Origin: Gammaproteobacteria bacterium | Lineage (GTDB): Bacteria > Pseudomonadota > Gammaproteobacteria > Pseudomonadales > Azotimanducaceae | Length of the DNA stretch: 64,000 nt | Assembly: GCA_009840305.1 (NCBI GenBank) | Contig: VXNY01000028.1 | Coordinates: 62,001 to 126,000, forward strand | Direction of reading: 5' to 3' | In this document: positions 36,847 through 45,876 of the stretch, one piece after another | How positions within the stretch are numbered: position 1 is the stretch's first letter | Layout of the letters: every line of letters starts with the position of its first letter | The notes under the pieces: model-generated | Seen by the model: only the letters and a program-made list of their open reading frames with translations | Databases searched by the model: none | What the model was told of the DNA's origin: nothing | Translations under genes and position numbers: made by a program

Positions 36847-38169
36847 ATGTTCAGCACTAAGTTAGTAAGAGTTTTCACTAGCTGTATTGTTTTTGGCTTC
36901 GCGTTAGTACAACACAGTCAATCACATACGGTAATAGGAGAGCACAACAAAGAATTTGGGTTTCCTCCAAAGACAGAACCATTCCTACCGGTGACCGACG
37001 AACATCAAGCCGCGTGGGATCAAGTATTTGAAGATTGTTTTCCTTTGAATACCCGATCTTCTTTGAGCGATCGCTGTATGACCTCACTTGGAGAATACTT
37101 TGCCAACGAACCTGTCTGGGGTTATAGCGAGATGCATGTTTATATGGGAGGCGGATGGCGGCCCTTGATCTATATTGATATGGATCTGCGAAGAAACTAT
37201 AGTTCAGCAGATTTTCTCGATACTGATGTACCTTTCTGGAGGCATATTTTCGATGACCAAATAGAGCAACGTCAGGAGCTCTTCTTACGAGTGATCAAGG
37301 ATTCGAAGTGCTTGGAAATAACGCACCCCAACAACCATGGTATGCACGACGAATTGGCAGATCACTGTGCGGCGCGCGAGATGTATAAATATGCGGCGTA
37401 TCTCAATGCATGTGTAGACGCAGAGAACCGGCTTCACCAGCTACACGGTGAGGGGTCAGGGCTCATATACGTTAGTCTTTTATCTGAAGACGCCTCCGAG
37501 ATTGAGGGTTTAAACTTGCTCGAAAAGAGTTTTCGACTACTTAAAAAATGGATATCAGACCCGGCACTATGGTCAGCGGCGAAGAGCAGTATGGAGAAAA
37601 ACTACCTACATGCTTCTTGGGTCGCGGCCCAGTGCAGTCAACATGGTTTTGTCTTACGTCCGGGGACGAAGACTGGTTCCTATACATCGACAGAAGAAAA
37701 GTTGCCTTGGAGTGCTCTGGCCTTGGGCTTACGGGTGTCCTTTTTGGCTGACGAGAAAAAGTATCATCGACTACTGAACCATACTTATTCATTAATAATG
37801 CAGATAGCAATAAAAGCTGGTGATGATTGGGCGATACGAAGTGGTTATCTCGGTATTTCTTCAATAGCCGAATTTAGTGCCGAATTGATGCAACGCTATC
37901 CCTTGTTGATGCATCGAATTATTGGAGAAAACCCTTACGGTTTTGGGTTTTCAAACTTCAACTCCTTTACTTCAAAAGACCGCGCGCGCCATCGCGCGAA
38001 GGCGTACCTCTTACTGGTCGAAGAAGCGGGAGAAAAATTTGCACGAAGTGTATACGACCCCGCTGAATTAAGAAGAGAAATCCAATATGTAAAGCGCGGT
38101 GGTAAGTTGAAAGCACCACCCTCGCGCGCAGAGGTTGAAAAAAGAAGGAGAGAAAGGGCAAAAGAGTGA
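36847..38169 (+). CDS. Secreted protein of unknown function
   Basis: A 440-residue protein with a signal sequence (VRVFTSCIVFGFALVQHSQS). The mature part is rich in aromatic residues and has several Cys (CFPLN, RCMTSL, SKCLEITHP, HCAAREMYKYAAYLNACVDAENR, AAQCSQHG), suggesting disulfides. Repeated helical segments such as LLEKSFRLLKKWISDPALW look like an all-helical fold. The tail is basic and charged (APPSRAEVEKRRRERAKE). I know no family for it. The gene has an ATG start 107 bases after dctM and stands alone, with a 533-base spacer after it. Confidence 0.65.
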   Translation: MFSTKLVRVFTSCIVFGFALVQHSQSHTVIGEHNKEFGFPPKTEPFLPVTDEHQAAWDQVFEDCFPLNTRSSLSDRCMTSLGEYFANEPVWGYSEMHVYMGGGWRPLIYIDMDLRRNYSSADFLDTDVPFWRHIFDDQIEQRQELFLRVIKDSKCLEITHPNNHGMHDELADHCAAREMYKYAAYLNACVDAENRLHQLHGEGSGLIYVSLLSEDASEIEGLNLLEKSFRLLKKWISDPALWSAAKSSMEKNYLHASWVAAQCSQHGFVLRPGTKTGSYTSTEEKLPWSALALGLRVSFLADEKKYHRLLNHTYSLIMQIAIKAGDDWAIRSGYLGISSIAEFSAELMQRYPLLMHRIIGENPYGFGFSNFNSFTSKDRARHRAKAYLLLVEEAGEKFARSVYDPAELRREIQYVKRGGKLKAPPSRAEVEKRRRERAKE

Positions 38170-38702
38170 TAAGAATCACGACCGGGACAAGATAGCGAGT
38201 TGTTGCAGAGAGCACGGGAGTTGATCATACAACCCCTGAGAGTTCCAACTGAATGAACGGAGTTATCCTTTGCCCGTGGTAAGCTAGGTGTGTATTTGTT
38301 CTTGAATTAGTGTGTGATCCCTATAGCAATCGAAATTTCCCTTCTGGATAGACAGAGAAACCGAGTGATTTCAGTATTCCTCCAAAAGCTGTGTCTAATC
38401 GAGGAAAACCCCGAACAAAGAGCTGTTTGACAACACGTTACGTGTCCACGTACGCCTATAGATGTTCATAGGATTGTTGATGACAATCGTGCTGAGCGTT
38501 ACTGCCCGAGAACTTTCTAAATGAACCTGAAAGTGCTCATAGTTTTTTCAAGTGCGATAGGATCGGGAGAAGGAGTGGCAGCCGATACGGATAGCAGAGA
38601 TGAGTTCTTGTCACTGTATCTTACCTTAAAGTTTCACCGATTTACAATCTCAAATGCGAAACTTGCTACAAAAACATAAAATAAACTCCCCTTAACGCCA
38701 AG
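38170..38702. other. 533-base spacer, no confident gene
   Basis: Both strands carry only short frames. One on the plus strand (38521-38679) has a signal-peptide-like start. Two antisense frames near 38320-38420 also look protein-like, so one may be a decayed gene. None has a clear ribosome-binding site or family match. I see no terminator with a T-run. Confidence 0.4.
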
Positions 38703-39971
38703 GTGCAGTGGCAACCTCAAATTTTGGAATCTAGTCAAGTTGGCGCCGGTGGCTCGCTGATCGACGTCGGTGAAGCGACGACGCGTGGATCGGAAGCTCG
38801 CTCTATACGGGCGCGGTCTGCTTCGATCGTAGACCAATTCGAGGACATTCGTCCTTATCGAGATGAAGAGCTAGCCGACAAACTCGCAGAACTCTCAGAA
38901 GACCTCACACTCATACGTACGGTCTGTACGTTTACGATACCACGTTTGTATCGAATGTTCCCTGCTGGAGTGCAATGGCTGTGGCGTCGTATTCTCCGTA
39001 ATCGCTATCGAAATATTCACAACATTAAAGATCTCCAAGACCTAATGGGGAAGTATGTTGGGTTCTGTATGCGACGTACTTCTTTGGGTTTGACTACTTC
39101 AGGATTGGAACATTTACCGAGTGATCGACCCTGTCTGTTCATTTCGAACCACCGCGACATTGTGTTGGATTCGGCAATAGTTGTTGTTACCCTAGGATCG
39201 CAGGATGTGCCGAACATGCAGATTGCGATTGGCGACAATCTGTTTGAGAGTGGTTGGGAAAAAGAAATCATGCGCCTGAACCGAGGTTTCATGGTCGTTC
39301 GCCAAGCAGGTTCAAGACGCGCTCAGTACGAAGCTTTAGTAACCACTTCAAAATACATTCGCCATACCTTGGAACAAGGGGAATCTGTATGGATCTCGCA
39401 ACGCCAAGGACGATCGAAAGATGGTCTAGACAAGACCGATCCAGCGTTGATCAAGATGCTGTTGTTGGCGTATCGTGACGAGATTTCGGAAATTTCAGAT
39501 TGGTTAGAGCATGTTTATCTGGTGCCGATCTCTGTTTCTTATGAAATCGATCCTTGTGCTCCAATGAAAGCTATGGAACTCTATACTCGAGAGACTACTG
39601 GCACCTATGAAAAAGACGAAAGAGAGGACTTTCGTAGTATCGTCCAAGGAATTAGAGGATTCAAAGGTCGGGTGCATTTAACGTTTTCAGAACCGATCAA
39701 ACCAGAAGAAGTGAAGCAAAATGGTGATCCCAACGTGAGACCGTTGGACGCGGACGACTTCGCTTTACGGGTCGATCAGTCGATCACAAATGGGTTGCGG
39801 ACATTTCCCACGTTTTATGAAGCTCAAAGGCTACTCTCTGGAGGAGTTGGGTGTGAGCTTGAACGTGGTCCGGTACAACGTGCGTTCGAGAAACAATGCC
39901 AGAGTTTGGAACCCGAAGCCCGTAAATACTTATACATGCAATACGCGAATCAAATTCACCATTCGCGCTAG
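38703..39971 (+). CDS. PlsC/PlsB-type acyltransferase
   Basis: A 422-residue enzyme of the glycerol(phospho)lipid acyltransferase superfamily, probably on the inner face of the membrane. The active-site block is LFISNHRDIVLDSAIVVV, where the His-Asp pair is spaced H-x5-D rather than the usual H-x4-D. EQGESVWISQRQGRSKDGLDKTDPALIKML is the EGTRS-like motif, with QRQGRSKDG. VYLVPISVSYEIDPC is the usual strand that follows. Helical regions flank it. A GTG start at 38703 is assumed; the first 40 residues look weakly conserved. The substrate could be a lysophospholipid or glycerol phosphate. Confidence 0.7.
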   Translation: MQWQPQILESSQVGAGGSLIDVGEATTRGSEARSIRARSASIVDQFEDIRPYRDEELADKLAELSEDLTLIRTVCTFTIPRLYRMFPAGVQWLWRRILRNRYRNIHNIKDLQDLMGKYVGFCMRRTSLGLTTSGLEHLPSDRPCLFISNHRDIVLDSAIVVVTLGSQDVPNMQIAIGDNLFESGWEKEIMRLNRGFMVVRQAGSRRAQYEALVTTSKYIRHTLEQGESVWISQRQGRSKDGLDKTDPALIKMLLLAYRDEISEISDWLEHVYLVPISVSYEIDPCAPMKAMELYTRETTGTYEKDEREDFRSIVQGIRGFKGRVHLTFSEPIKPEEVKQNGDPNVRPLDADDFALRVDQSITNGLRTFPTFYEAQRLLSGGVGCELERGPVQRAFEKQCQSLEPEARKYLYMQYANQIHHSR

Positions 39972-39999
39972 CGTTCACTCCAACATTAAGGAAAAATAG

Positions 40000-41739
40000 A
40001 TGTTGCCTTACCGGCCGCCAGTAGAAGATACTATGTTTCTTTTGAAAGACGTGTTCAAGATCCACGAAGATTGGGCAAAGTGGTCGCAGTTTAACGAGGT
40101 GGATTTAGATTTGGCACAAGCTATTCTTGAGCAAGGCGGTAAGTTTGCAGCAGAAGTAATGGGTCCGGTCTCGCAAACCGCGGATCACGAAGGCGCAACA
40201 TGGCGCGACAACGAAGTCTACGCCCCGTTAGGATACAAAGAAGCTTTTGACGGCGTCGTCGCCGGCGGTTGGTTGAGTCTGACTGGGAATCCTGAGTACG
40301 GTGGTCAAGGTTTACCAGCTGTACTTTCCATCGGTGTTGAAGAGTACTTCTGGGGAGCTAATACGACTTTATGGCTGTACGCATCGCTTACGGTCGGCGC
40401 CGCGCATTGCATCGACGTATTTTGCGACGAAACGACCAAGACGAACTATCTACCACCGATGTATGAAGGGAAATGGACGGGTGCGATGGCGTTGACCGAA
40501 GCTCACGCGGGAACGGATCTCGGTTTGCTACGGACGAAAGCAACACCCGCGGAGGATGGCTCGTACCGCGTGAGTGGAACAAAAATATTTATTACGAGCG
40601 GGGAACACGACCTTGCGGAAAACATCATTCACTTAGTACTTGCGAAATTGCCAGACGCACCCGCTGGTTCCAAAGGGATTTCACTTTTCTTGGTACCAAA
40701 GTTTCTCGTTAATGACGATGGCACGTTAGGAGCTAGAAACAGCTTTTTTAGTGCTTCGATTGAAGAGAAAATGGGCATTCATGGTAGTGCGACGTCGACG
40801 ATCGTTTACGAAGACGCGATCGGTTACTTAGTAGGCGCGCCACATCATGGCTTAGCAGGAATGTTCGTAATGATGAACGCGGCTCGACTCTCGGTAGGAA
40901 TCCAAGGTCTAGGTGCTGCAGAACGAGCCTATCAAATGGCGTCTGACTACGTGAAAGAACGACGACAGGGCAAAGCAGTGCAGCGACCACCCGATGCCGA
41001 AGCCGAAGCAGATCCTATTATCGAACATCCTGATATTCGGCGACTCATGCTCATGCAACGCGCGTTTACCGAGGGAGGTCGAGCGTTCGCGCTATTTGTC
41101 GCGCATCAAATCGATCGTTCACGTTTTGCGGAGGCACCTGAAGATCAGGTGGAAGCCACAAAGTTTGTTGAACTACTGACTCCCATCGCAAAAGCGTTCC
41201 TCACGGATCGGGCAATGGACACGACGATTCATGCTCAACAGTGTTTTGGAGGACATGGATACATCCGGGAAACAGGGATTGAACAACTAGTCCGAGACAC
41301 ACGAATAACCCAGATTTATGAAGGTACCAACGGTGTTCAAGCATGGGATCTGGTTCGACGCAAGGTACTCATGAATCGAGGTGAGTACGTCGCTGATTTT
41401 GCCGAGTATATGCGGTCGAAGAATACTGAGGGTCCCTACAAAGAAGTCGTTGATGGATATATCGACGAGTGGCTCGAATGCACCAAGTTGATTATGGAAC
41501 GATCATCAAACACTTTAGAATTCGCTGCAGGTAATGCAGTCGACTATCTTGAGCTCAGTGGTCTAGTAATCTACGCTTGGTTATGGAATCAGATGAGCGG
41601 GGTGAATGACGAGCACTTGAATAAGAAATACACCGCCGAGTTTTATTTTGATCGCATACTACCAAAAGTCCCATCACTGTTCGCGGCGATCCGAAACGGT
41701 ACGGACTCTATCCAAACACCAGAATCAGCTTGGTTCTGA
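40000..41739 (+). CDS. Acyl-CoA dehydrogenase, DmdC-like
   Basis: A 579-residue FAD enzyme. The N-terminal YRPPVEDTMFLLKDVFKIHEDW block and the roughly 580-residue size match the group including DmdC, the 3-methylmercaptopropionyl-CoA dehydrogenase of DMSP degradation. MALTEAHAGTDLGLLRTKATP, SGTKIFITSGEHDLAENIIHLVLAKL and GATSTIVYEDAIGYLVG-like blocks define the fold. The catalytic Glu is in TQIYEGTNGVQA. Many proteins annotated DmdC act on other acyl chains, and no other dmd genes are near, so the substrate is open. The ATG at 40000 follows the acyltransferase by 28 bases. Confidence 0.85.
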   Translation: MLPYRPPVEDTMFLLKDVFKIHEDWAKWSQFNEVDLDLAQAILEQGGKFAAEVMGPVSQTADHEGATWRDNEVYAPLGYKEAFDGVVAGGWLSLTGNPEYGGQGLPAVLSIGVEEYFWGANTTLWLYASLTVGAAHCIDVFCDETTKTNYLPPMYEGKWTGAMALTEAHAGTDLGLLRTKATPAEDGSYRVSGTKIFITSGEHDLAENIIHLVLAKLPDAPAGSKGISLFLVPKFLVNDDGTLGARNSFFSASIEEKMGIHGSATSTIVYEDAIGYLVGAPHHGLAGMFVMMNAARLSVGIQGLGAAERAYQMASDYVKERRQGKAVQRPPDAEAEADPIIEHPDIRRLMLMQRAFTEGGRAFALFVAHQIDRSRFAEAPEDQVEATKFVELLTPIAKAFLTDRAMDTTIHAQQCFGGHGYIRETGIEQLVRDTRITQIYEGTNGVQAWDLVRRKVLMNRGEYVADFAEYMRSKNTEGPYKEVVDGYIDEWLECTKLIMERSSNTLEFAAGNAVDYLELSGLVIYAWLWNQMSGVNDEHLNKKYTAEFYFDRILPKVPSLFAAIRNGTDSIQTPESAWF

Positions 41740-41759
41740 CCGTTGTTGTACAGAGACTC

Positions 41760-42518
41760 TTAAAACTCCGGAAGGGTGCAAGACTCGTCGACTTCTATGA
41801 CGAGTTCTTCTATAGTACATTCTTGCAAGACCGAGTCGATTGCGTTCTTCTCGGCTTCATCAATCGTCATGTCGTATTTACGCTTAATATGCATGTGTTG
41901 CCACACATACCAACAAGCATTGTGGTCCGGTAACCAATCTGCTGAATCTCGATCGGACTTACTGCGATTCACCGACGCACTAGCTAACGCGATACTCTCT
42001 AAGTCGTTAGAAAAGTCAATTTTTGTTTGTGCTTCTGCTGCACAAAGACCGCTATCGTGTGCTTCCTTTCTCGCCACAAGATGATCGACGTCTACATCTT
42101 TGTAGGTGTCAAAACACTGATCTTCGAAAGCACCGAATATTCCACCCAACTCTTGGGCTTTGATCACATCTAGGGTAGAACCGTAAGGATATTCGGCTAC
42201 GTTGTACTCGGCACAAGTATCTTCAGGCTCGACTCTCAGTCCGAAATAGAGGTCCTGATCTACTTTCTCTAATACAAGCAGCAATTCCATTGATAGAGCA
42301 TCGTCGCAAGAACTGTTGACAGGTTCTTCCCCTGGAACGTGGCAATGACACTCATCTGTTTCTTCGGCCTCTACAACGATCTTGTGACATTCGAACGTTG
42401 TAATAATTTCATCATGCGCAATAGCTGTGATGGACATCGCTACTAGCACCACAAGTAAATTTGACCGAAATACTGGCCCCACAGGTTGAGCGCACTTCAT
42501 AGGGTAAACTGACATCAT
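41760..42518 (-). CDS. Exported HNH-family nuclease-like protein
   Basis: A 252-residue protein with a signal-like segment (SNLLVVLVAMSITAIAHDEI). The C-terminal half has an HNH/DUF1524-like pattern: YGSTLDVIKAQELGGIFGAF, then KDVDVDHLVARKEAHDSGLC with the DHL catalytic His, then ASVNRSKSDRDSADWLPD with the Asn, then the CWYVWQHMHIKRKYDMTIDEAEKNAIDSVLQEC helical tail. Cys residues are frequent in the N-terminal half and could form disulfides, in keeping with export. It may degrade extracellular DNA. It converges on the DmdC-like gene with a 20-base gap. Fold is fairly sure; activity is inferred. Confidence 0.7.
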   Translation of the reverse strand: MMSVYPMKCAQPVGPVFRSNLLVVLVAMSITAIAHDEIITTFECHKIVVEAEETDECHCHVPGEEPVNSSCDDALSMELLLVLEKVDQDLYFGLRVEPEDTCAEYNVAEYPYGSTLDVIKAQELGGIFGAFEDQCFDTYKDVDVDHLVARKEAHDSGLCAAEAQTKIDFSNDLESIALASASVNRSKSDRDSADWLPDHNACWYVWQHMHIKRKYDMTIDEAEKNAIDSVLQECTIEELVIEVDESCTLPEF

Positions 42519-42669
42519 TACGGACTACTGAATGGCAACGGATCTAGTGCGATAAACGGGCAGTCTAGACCCAGGATTACCAATCCAAAAAAACATTACG
42601 CAACAAGGGGGGATAAATATTTGCATTTAGAGTACTCTCGGGACTCTAGTGCAACAACAATCAAACCGT

Positions 42670-44055
42670 TCAATGAAATGCATCGGTGAGCTTTTGGTAG
42701 ATTCCACCGAACGCACCATTACTCATGACTACAACGTGAGTTCTTTGCCTCCGTGGTTCACAGAGTTCCGTTACTAGGGCATCAATGTCCGTTACGATTT
42801 TCGTCGGTAAAGTAGTATCAACTAAAAGTTCTTCCAATTTCCATTTAATGTTGGGAGATTGAAACCAAATAACTTCATCGGCCGCAACACAACACTCTTT
42901 TAGTTCAGATCGAAGGGTGCCCAACGACATCGTGTGGGTACGTGGTTCGATTACCGCAATTACTCTCTCCGATCCAACATGCTCCCGAATTCCTTCTAGT
43001 GTGCTCGCGATAGCGGTTGGGTGGTGAGCGAAATCACTGTACACGGTGGTTGAGTCATTTTGTGCGATCACTTCCATCCTGCGTTTCACTCCAGGGAACG
43101 CACTCAAATGTTGAATTGCTGTATCAAGTTCTATGCCCGCGTGGTAGGAGGCGATCAATGCAGCTAGACCGTTTGCGACATTGTGAGCACCAAGCAAATT
43201 CCACGAGACGCGTCCAACATTTCCTTGTCCGTGTTCGACGACATCAAATGCAGAACCATCAGACAAAACGTTGTCAGCGCAAAATTCGAATTTCTCTTCT
43301 GCGTTCTTGGTTGTCGTGAATCTAGTTATGGGAGTCCAGCATCCGCGTTGCAACACCGCTTCAATGTGGTCGTGATTGCAAGGCACAATGATCTGTCCGT
43401 TCCCTGGTACAGCCCGAATTAAGTGTTGAAACTGGTATTTGATTGCATCAAGATTTTCAAAAATGTCAGCATGATCAAACTCCAACGATGTTAGTACGAG
43501 AATGTCAGGGCGATAGTGTAGAAATTTAGACCGTCGATCGAAATAGGAGGTGTCATATTCGTCTGCTTCGACGACAAAAAGTTTATCGCTTCCAAGTTTC
43601 GCTGACAGCTCACTATTGACCGGTACTCCTCCGATCAGAAATCCAGGGTCGACCCCAGCTTCCGACAAAATCCATGCAATCATCGCCGTTGTGGTAGTCT
43701 TCCCATGAGTACCTGCTACCGCAATCACTTGACGATCCTTAAATATTTCTGTTCCTAGCCATTCAGCTCCCGATGTATAGGGAAGCTTTTGGTTTAGGAC
43801 GTATTCGAGCGGTTCAGATCCCCGGGGGAGATTTGCATTTCCCACGATGACTAGCTCCGGAGGCGGTTGTAGCTGCGAGGGATCAAAATGTTCATAGTGT
43901 TCGATATTGGCTCTAGCGAGCAGGTCACTCATAGGAGGATAAATCTGTCTATCAAATCCTTTGACAGAGAATCCCGCTTCCTTTGCGAGTAGGGCAAGAC
44001 TACCCATCAAAGTACCACCGATGCCCATGAAGAACAGTGTCTTTTCATCATTCAC
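42670..44055 (-). CDS. mpl: UDP-N-acetylmuramate:L-alanyl-gamma-D-glutamyl-meso-DAP ligase
   Basis: Recycles cell-wall tripeptide by joining it to UDP-MurNAc, bypassing MurC-MurE. It has 461 residues, three Mur-ligase domains: FFMGIGGTLMGSLALLAKEAG (UMP-binding), VIAVAGTHGKTTTTAMIAWILSEAG (ATP loop) with VVEADEYDTSYFDRRSKF, and the C-terminal domain with FAHHPTAIASTLEGIREHVG and VIEPRTHTM. MurC homologs differ in length and motif; this is the Mpl form by the EADEYDT and RRSKFLHYRP blocks. It overlaps the end of a Yip1-like gene by 8 bases. Confidence 0.93.
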   Translation of the reverse strand: MNDEKTLFFMGIGGTLMGSLALLAKEAGFSVKGFDRQIYPPMSDLLARANIEHYEHFDPSQLQPPPELVIVGNANLPRGSEPLEYVLNQKLPYTSGAEWLGTEIFKDRQVIAVAGTHGKTTTTAMIAWILSEAGVDPGFLIGGVPVNSELSAKLGSDKLFVVEADEYDTSYFDRRSKFLHYRPDILVLTSLEFDHADIFENLDAIKYQFQHLIRAVPGNGQIIVPCNHDHIEAVLQRGCWTPITRFTTTKNAEEKFEFCADNVLSDGSAFDVVEHGQGNVGRVSWNLLGAHNVANGLAALIASYHAGIELDTAIQHLSAFPGVKRRMEVIAQNDSTTVYSDFAHHPTAIASTLEGIREHVGSERVIAVIEPRTHTMSLGTLRSELKECCVAADEVIWFQSPNIKWKLEELLVDTTLPTKIVTDIDALVTELCEPRRQRTHVVVMSNGAFGGIYQKLTDAFH

Positions 44056-44581
44056 TAGTGGGTACCTCTTCCGGTAGGATTGGGGATCCTATGGAAATGT
44101 CTGCCATCCCAATCGATATGAAGGTGAATAACACGGAGATTAGGATTCCCGTCGGGAACATTACATTTAGAGCTTCCTTGAGTATGTACCCTGCGATACA
44201 CATTTGCCAAATTACAATCACAGCAGTCATTACATTGCGTAAGTATTCATCGGCCGGAGCTACAAACACAACAATGAGCATGAATAGATCAATCAGAGTT
44301 CTTGTTCCGACGAATGCGGATAACACCTTGGGGTATCGATTCTGGCTTTGCCTAAAGACCAAAGTAAGATACATCAACACGTTGAACACAACAAAAACCA
44401 CCAAGATTCTGCTGTAATATTTGACTGGATCGGCTGCGACGGGCGAGAACTCAAATCTAAGAAATGAGGTAAGTGCGAACAACGCGCAAACCAGTATCAG
44501 GGTTGCAGTACTCGCGCTAGCGTTTCTAACACTACTTCGGAAGAAGCAGAGTTGTATGTAGGTTCGATATGCTCCGAGCAC
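44048..44581 (-). CDS. Yip1-like membrane protein, copy 3
   Basis: A 177-residue protein with five predicted helices and an N-terminal cytoplasmic stretch containing the FFRSSVRNAS motif that recurs in the next two genes. A GTG start at 44581. The helix arrangement (TATLILVCALFALTSFLRF, YYSRILVVFVVFNVLMYLTLVF, TRTLIDLFMLIVVFVAPA, VMTAVIVIWQMCIAGYILKEALNVMFP, TGILISVLFTFISIG) suits the Yip1/DUF1282 family, whose bacterial function is unclear. Its end overlaps the mpl start, so it may be co-transcribed and coupled with mpl. Confidence 0.6.
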   Translation of the reverse strand: MLGAYRTYIQLCFFRSSVRNASASTATLILVCALFALTSFLRFEFSPVAADPVKYYSRILVVFVVFNVLMYLTLVFRQSQNRYPKVLSAFVGTRTLIDLFMLIVVFVAPADEYLRNVMTAVIVIWQMCIAGYILKEALNVMFPTGILISVLFTFISIGMADISIGSPILPEEVPTSE

Positions 44582-44613
44582 GAAGGTCGTCTAGCCGATG
44601 TGCGTTCTAGTGT

Positions 44614-45192
44614 TCAAGAACCTACTTCTTGTCGAACAATGGTGAGTATTTCGTCCGATATGATCGGACCAATTACAACAAACGCTATGACATACGAGAC
44701 TGTGTTGACGAGGAATGCAACAACTAGGCCTTGATAGAATTTGATGCTGAACGCGCTTCCAAACACATAACCAAAGACACAACAACTCCAAGAAAGCCAT
44801 ACAAACAATAGGACAGTCGGTATAACAGATGGAACGGTCCCTCGGTCTAGAAGTTGTAAAAGCACTCCCACGAGTTGAAACAATACAAACACACCAAAAT
44901 AAGACGCAAGGGTGCCACGAAATTGGCTTGCGGAGTGTTTCATCTTCAGTAATACAAAGATCATCACAATTGCCAACCCATGCCATACTAACGATAGGAA
45001 CCAGATTGTCATACGATGCTCCAATACCTTTAAAGCCAGTACCGAGTCGGTAAAGAGAGACACTAACGGATGCAACTCCAACAGTGCCAACAGTAGAAGA
45101 AACGTTATGATCGTAGCATTGTCTCCTTCGACATCTCGCACCGAACCTCGAAATATACAAAAGTGAACGCATGTTAAAGTCGCCTGCAGCAC
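44614..45192 (-). CDS. Yip1-like membrane protein, copy 2
   Basis: A 192-residue, five-helix protein from a GTG at 45192. It opens MLQATLTCVHFCIFRGSVRDVEG, sharing the FRGSVRDV motif with its neighbours. Helices lie near 29-48, 58-76, 91-113, 121-150 and 152-178, and the C-terminus is short and polar. A longer frame in another phase (44591-45226) overlaps it but is Cys/Arg-rich and not membrane-like. Yip1 family by pattern only. The gap to the copy-3 start is 32 bases. Confidence 0.6.
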   Translation of the reverse strand: MLQATLTCVHFCIFRGSVRDVEGDNATIITFLLLLALLELHPLVSLFTDSVLALKVLEHRMTIWFLSLVWHGLAIVMIFVLLKMKHSASQFRGTLASYFGVFVLFQLVGVLLQLLDRGTVPSVIPTVLLFVWLSWSCCVFGYVFGSAFSIKFYQGLVVAFLVNTVSYVIAFVVIGPIISDEILTIVRQEVGS

Positions 45193-45226
45193 TTAACTTG
45201 TTTAGGTGAAGTACTGAATCACGCAT

Positions 45227-45844
45227 CTATTCTGATGACTGAATTTCAAATCGTTGGTTTTGTAACTCAGCGAACGTCCCCACTTCCTCGGGGAACACTA
45301 TTCCGACAATGATTCCCGCAATAACCGTAGAGACCAACATGATCACTATAGTAGCGAGTATGCCTTGGTAGAGCTTTAGGCTGAACGCATGTTGGAACAC
45401 GTATCCCCCTGCACCGATGAACCAACAAAACATTGCAATTTGAACAGTTCCAAAGATGAAACTTAAGATCGATCCGAAGACAATAGACAATATAGATAGT
45501 AAAAAAACGCCAGCCTGGAACAAGAGCAATAAACCTAAGCATGCTGAGATCGTTTTTGGGAAGCGGTCATTAAATTTGCGGATGTTGAGTACTGTAAAAA
45601 TCATTAGTGCGGCAAATGCGTAGGTAACGATGGGGATGACTAAAAGTACCTTTCGCAAATCGGACACTACTTCTGGACTAAGATTTGTTGAGCCTTGCGA
45701 CGGCAAAGTTAGCCACACAAAAGCAACCAACAGAATAGTAAAGGTAGCAATGGTAGGAAAGCTCCCATTGACATCAACAGGCGAACCTCGAAAGAGCAAC
45801 AACCGAAAAATTGGTTGTAACATTTGATGGAATTTTTGACTCAT
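45227..45844 (-). CDS. Yip1-like membrane protein, copy 1
   Basis: A 205-residue, five-helix protein from an ATG at 45844, first of three tandem paralogs. After MSQKFHQMLQPIFRLLLFRGSPVDVNGSFPTIATF comes the membrane part with TFTILLVAFVWLTLP, VTYAFAALMIFTVLN, LLLLFQAGVFLLSILSIVFGSILS, GTVQIAMFCWFIGAGGYVFQHAF and ATIVIMLVSTVIAGIIVGIVF. Ends in a polar tail. The gene diverges from pfp. Tandem triplication of an uncharacterised family next to a cell-wall recycling gene is unusual, but no role is known. Confidence 0.65.
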   Translation of the reverse strand: MSQKFHQMLQPIFRLLLFRGSPVDVNGSFPTIATFTILLVAFVWLTLPSQGSTNLSPEVVSDLRKVLLVIPIVTYAFAALMIFTVLNIRKFNDRFPKTISACLGLLLLFQAGVFLLSILSIVFGSILSFIFGTVQIAMFCWFIGAGGYVFQHAFSLKLYQGILATIVIMLVSTVIAGIIVGIVFPEEVGTFAELQNQRFEIQSSE

Positions 45845-45876
45845 TTAAATATGCTTAACTCTTTACTTTGATCGGG

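Noticed and set aside
38320-38420. Two antisense short frames that both look protein-like
   Set aside because: They cannot both be real, neither has a good start, and no family was recognised.
38521-38679. 52-codon frame with a signal-peptide-like start
   Set aside because: No ribosome-binding site and no family features; it could be a decayed gene but is not strong enough to call.
44591-45226. 211-codon frame on the minus strand overlapping the second Yip1-like gene
   Set aside because: It is Arg/Cys-rich and lies in another phase of a gene that has clear membrane helices and a motif shared with its neighbours.
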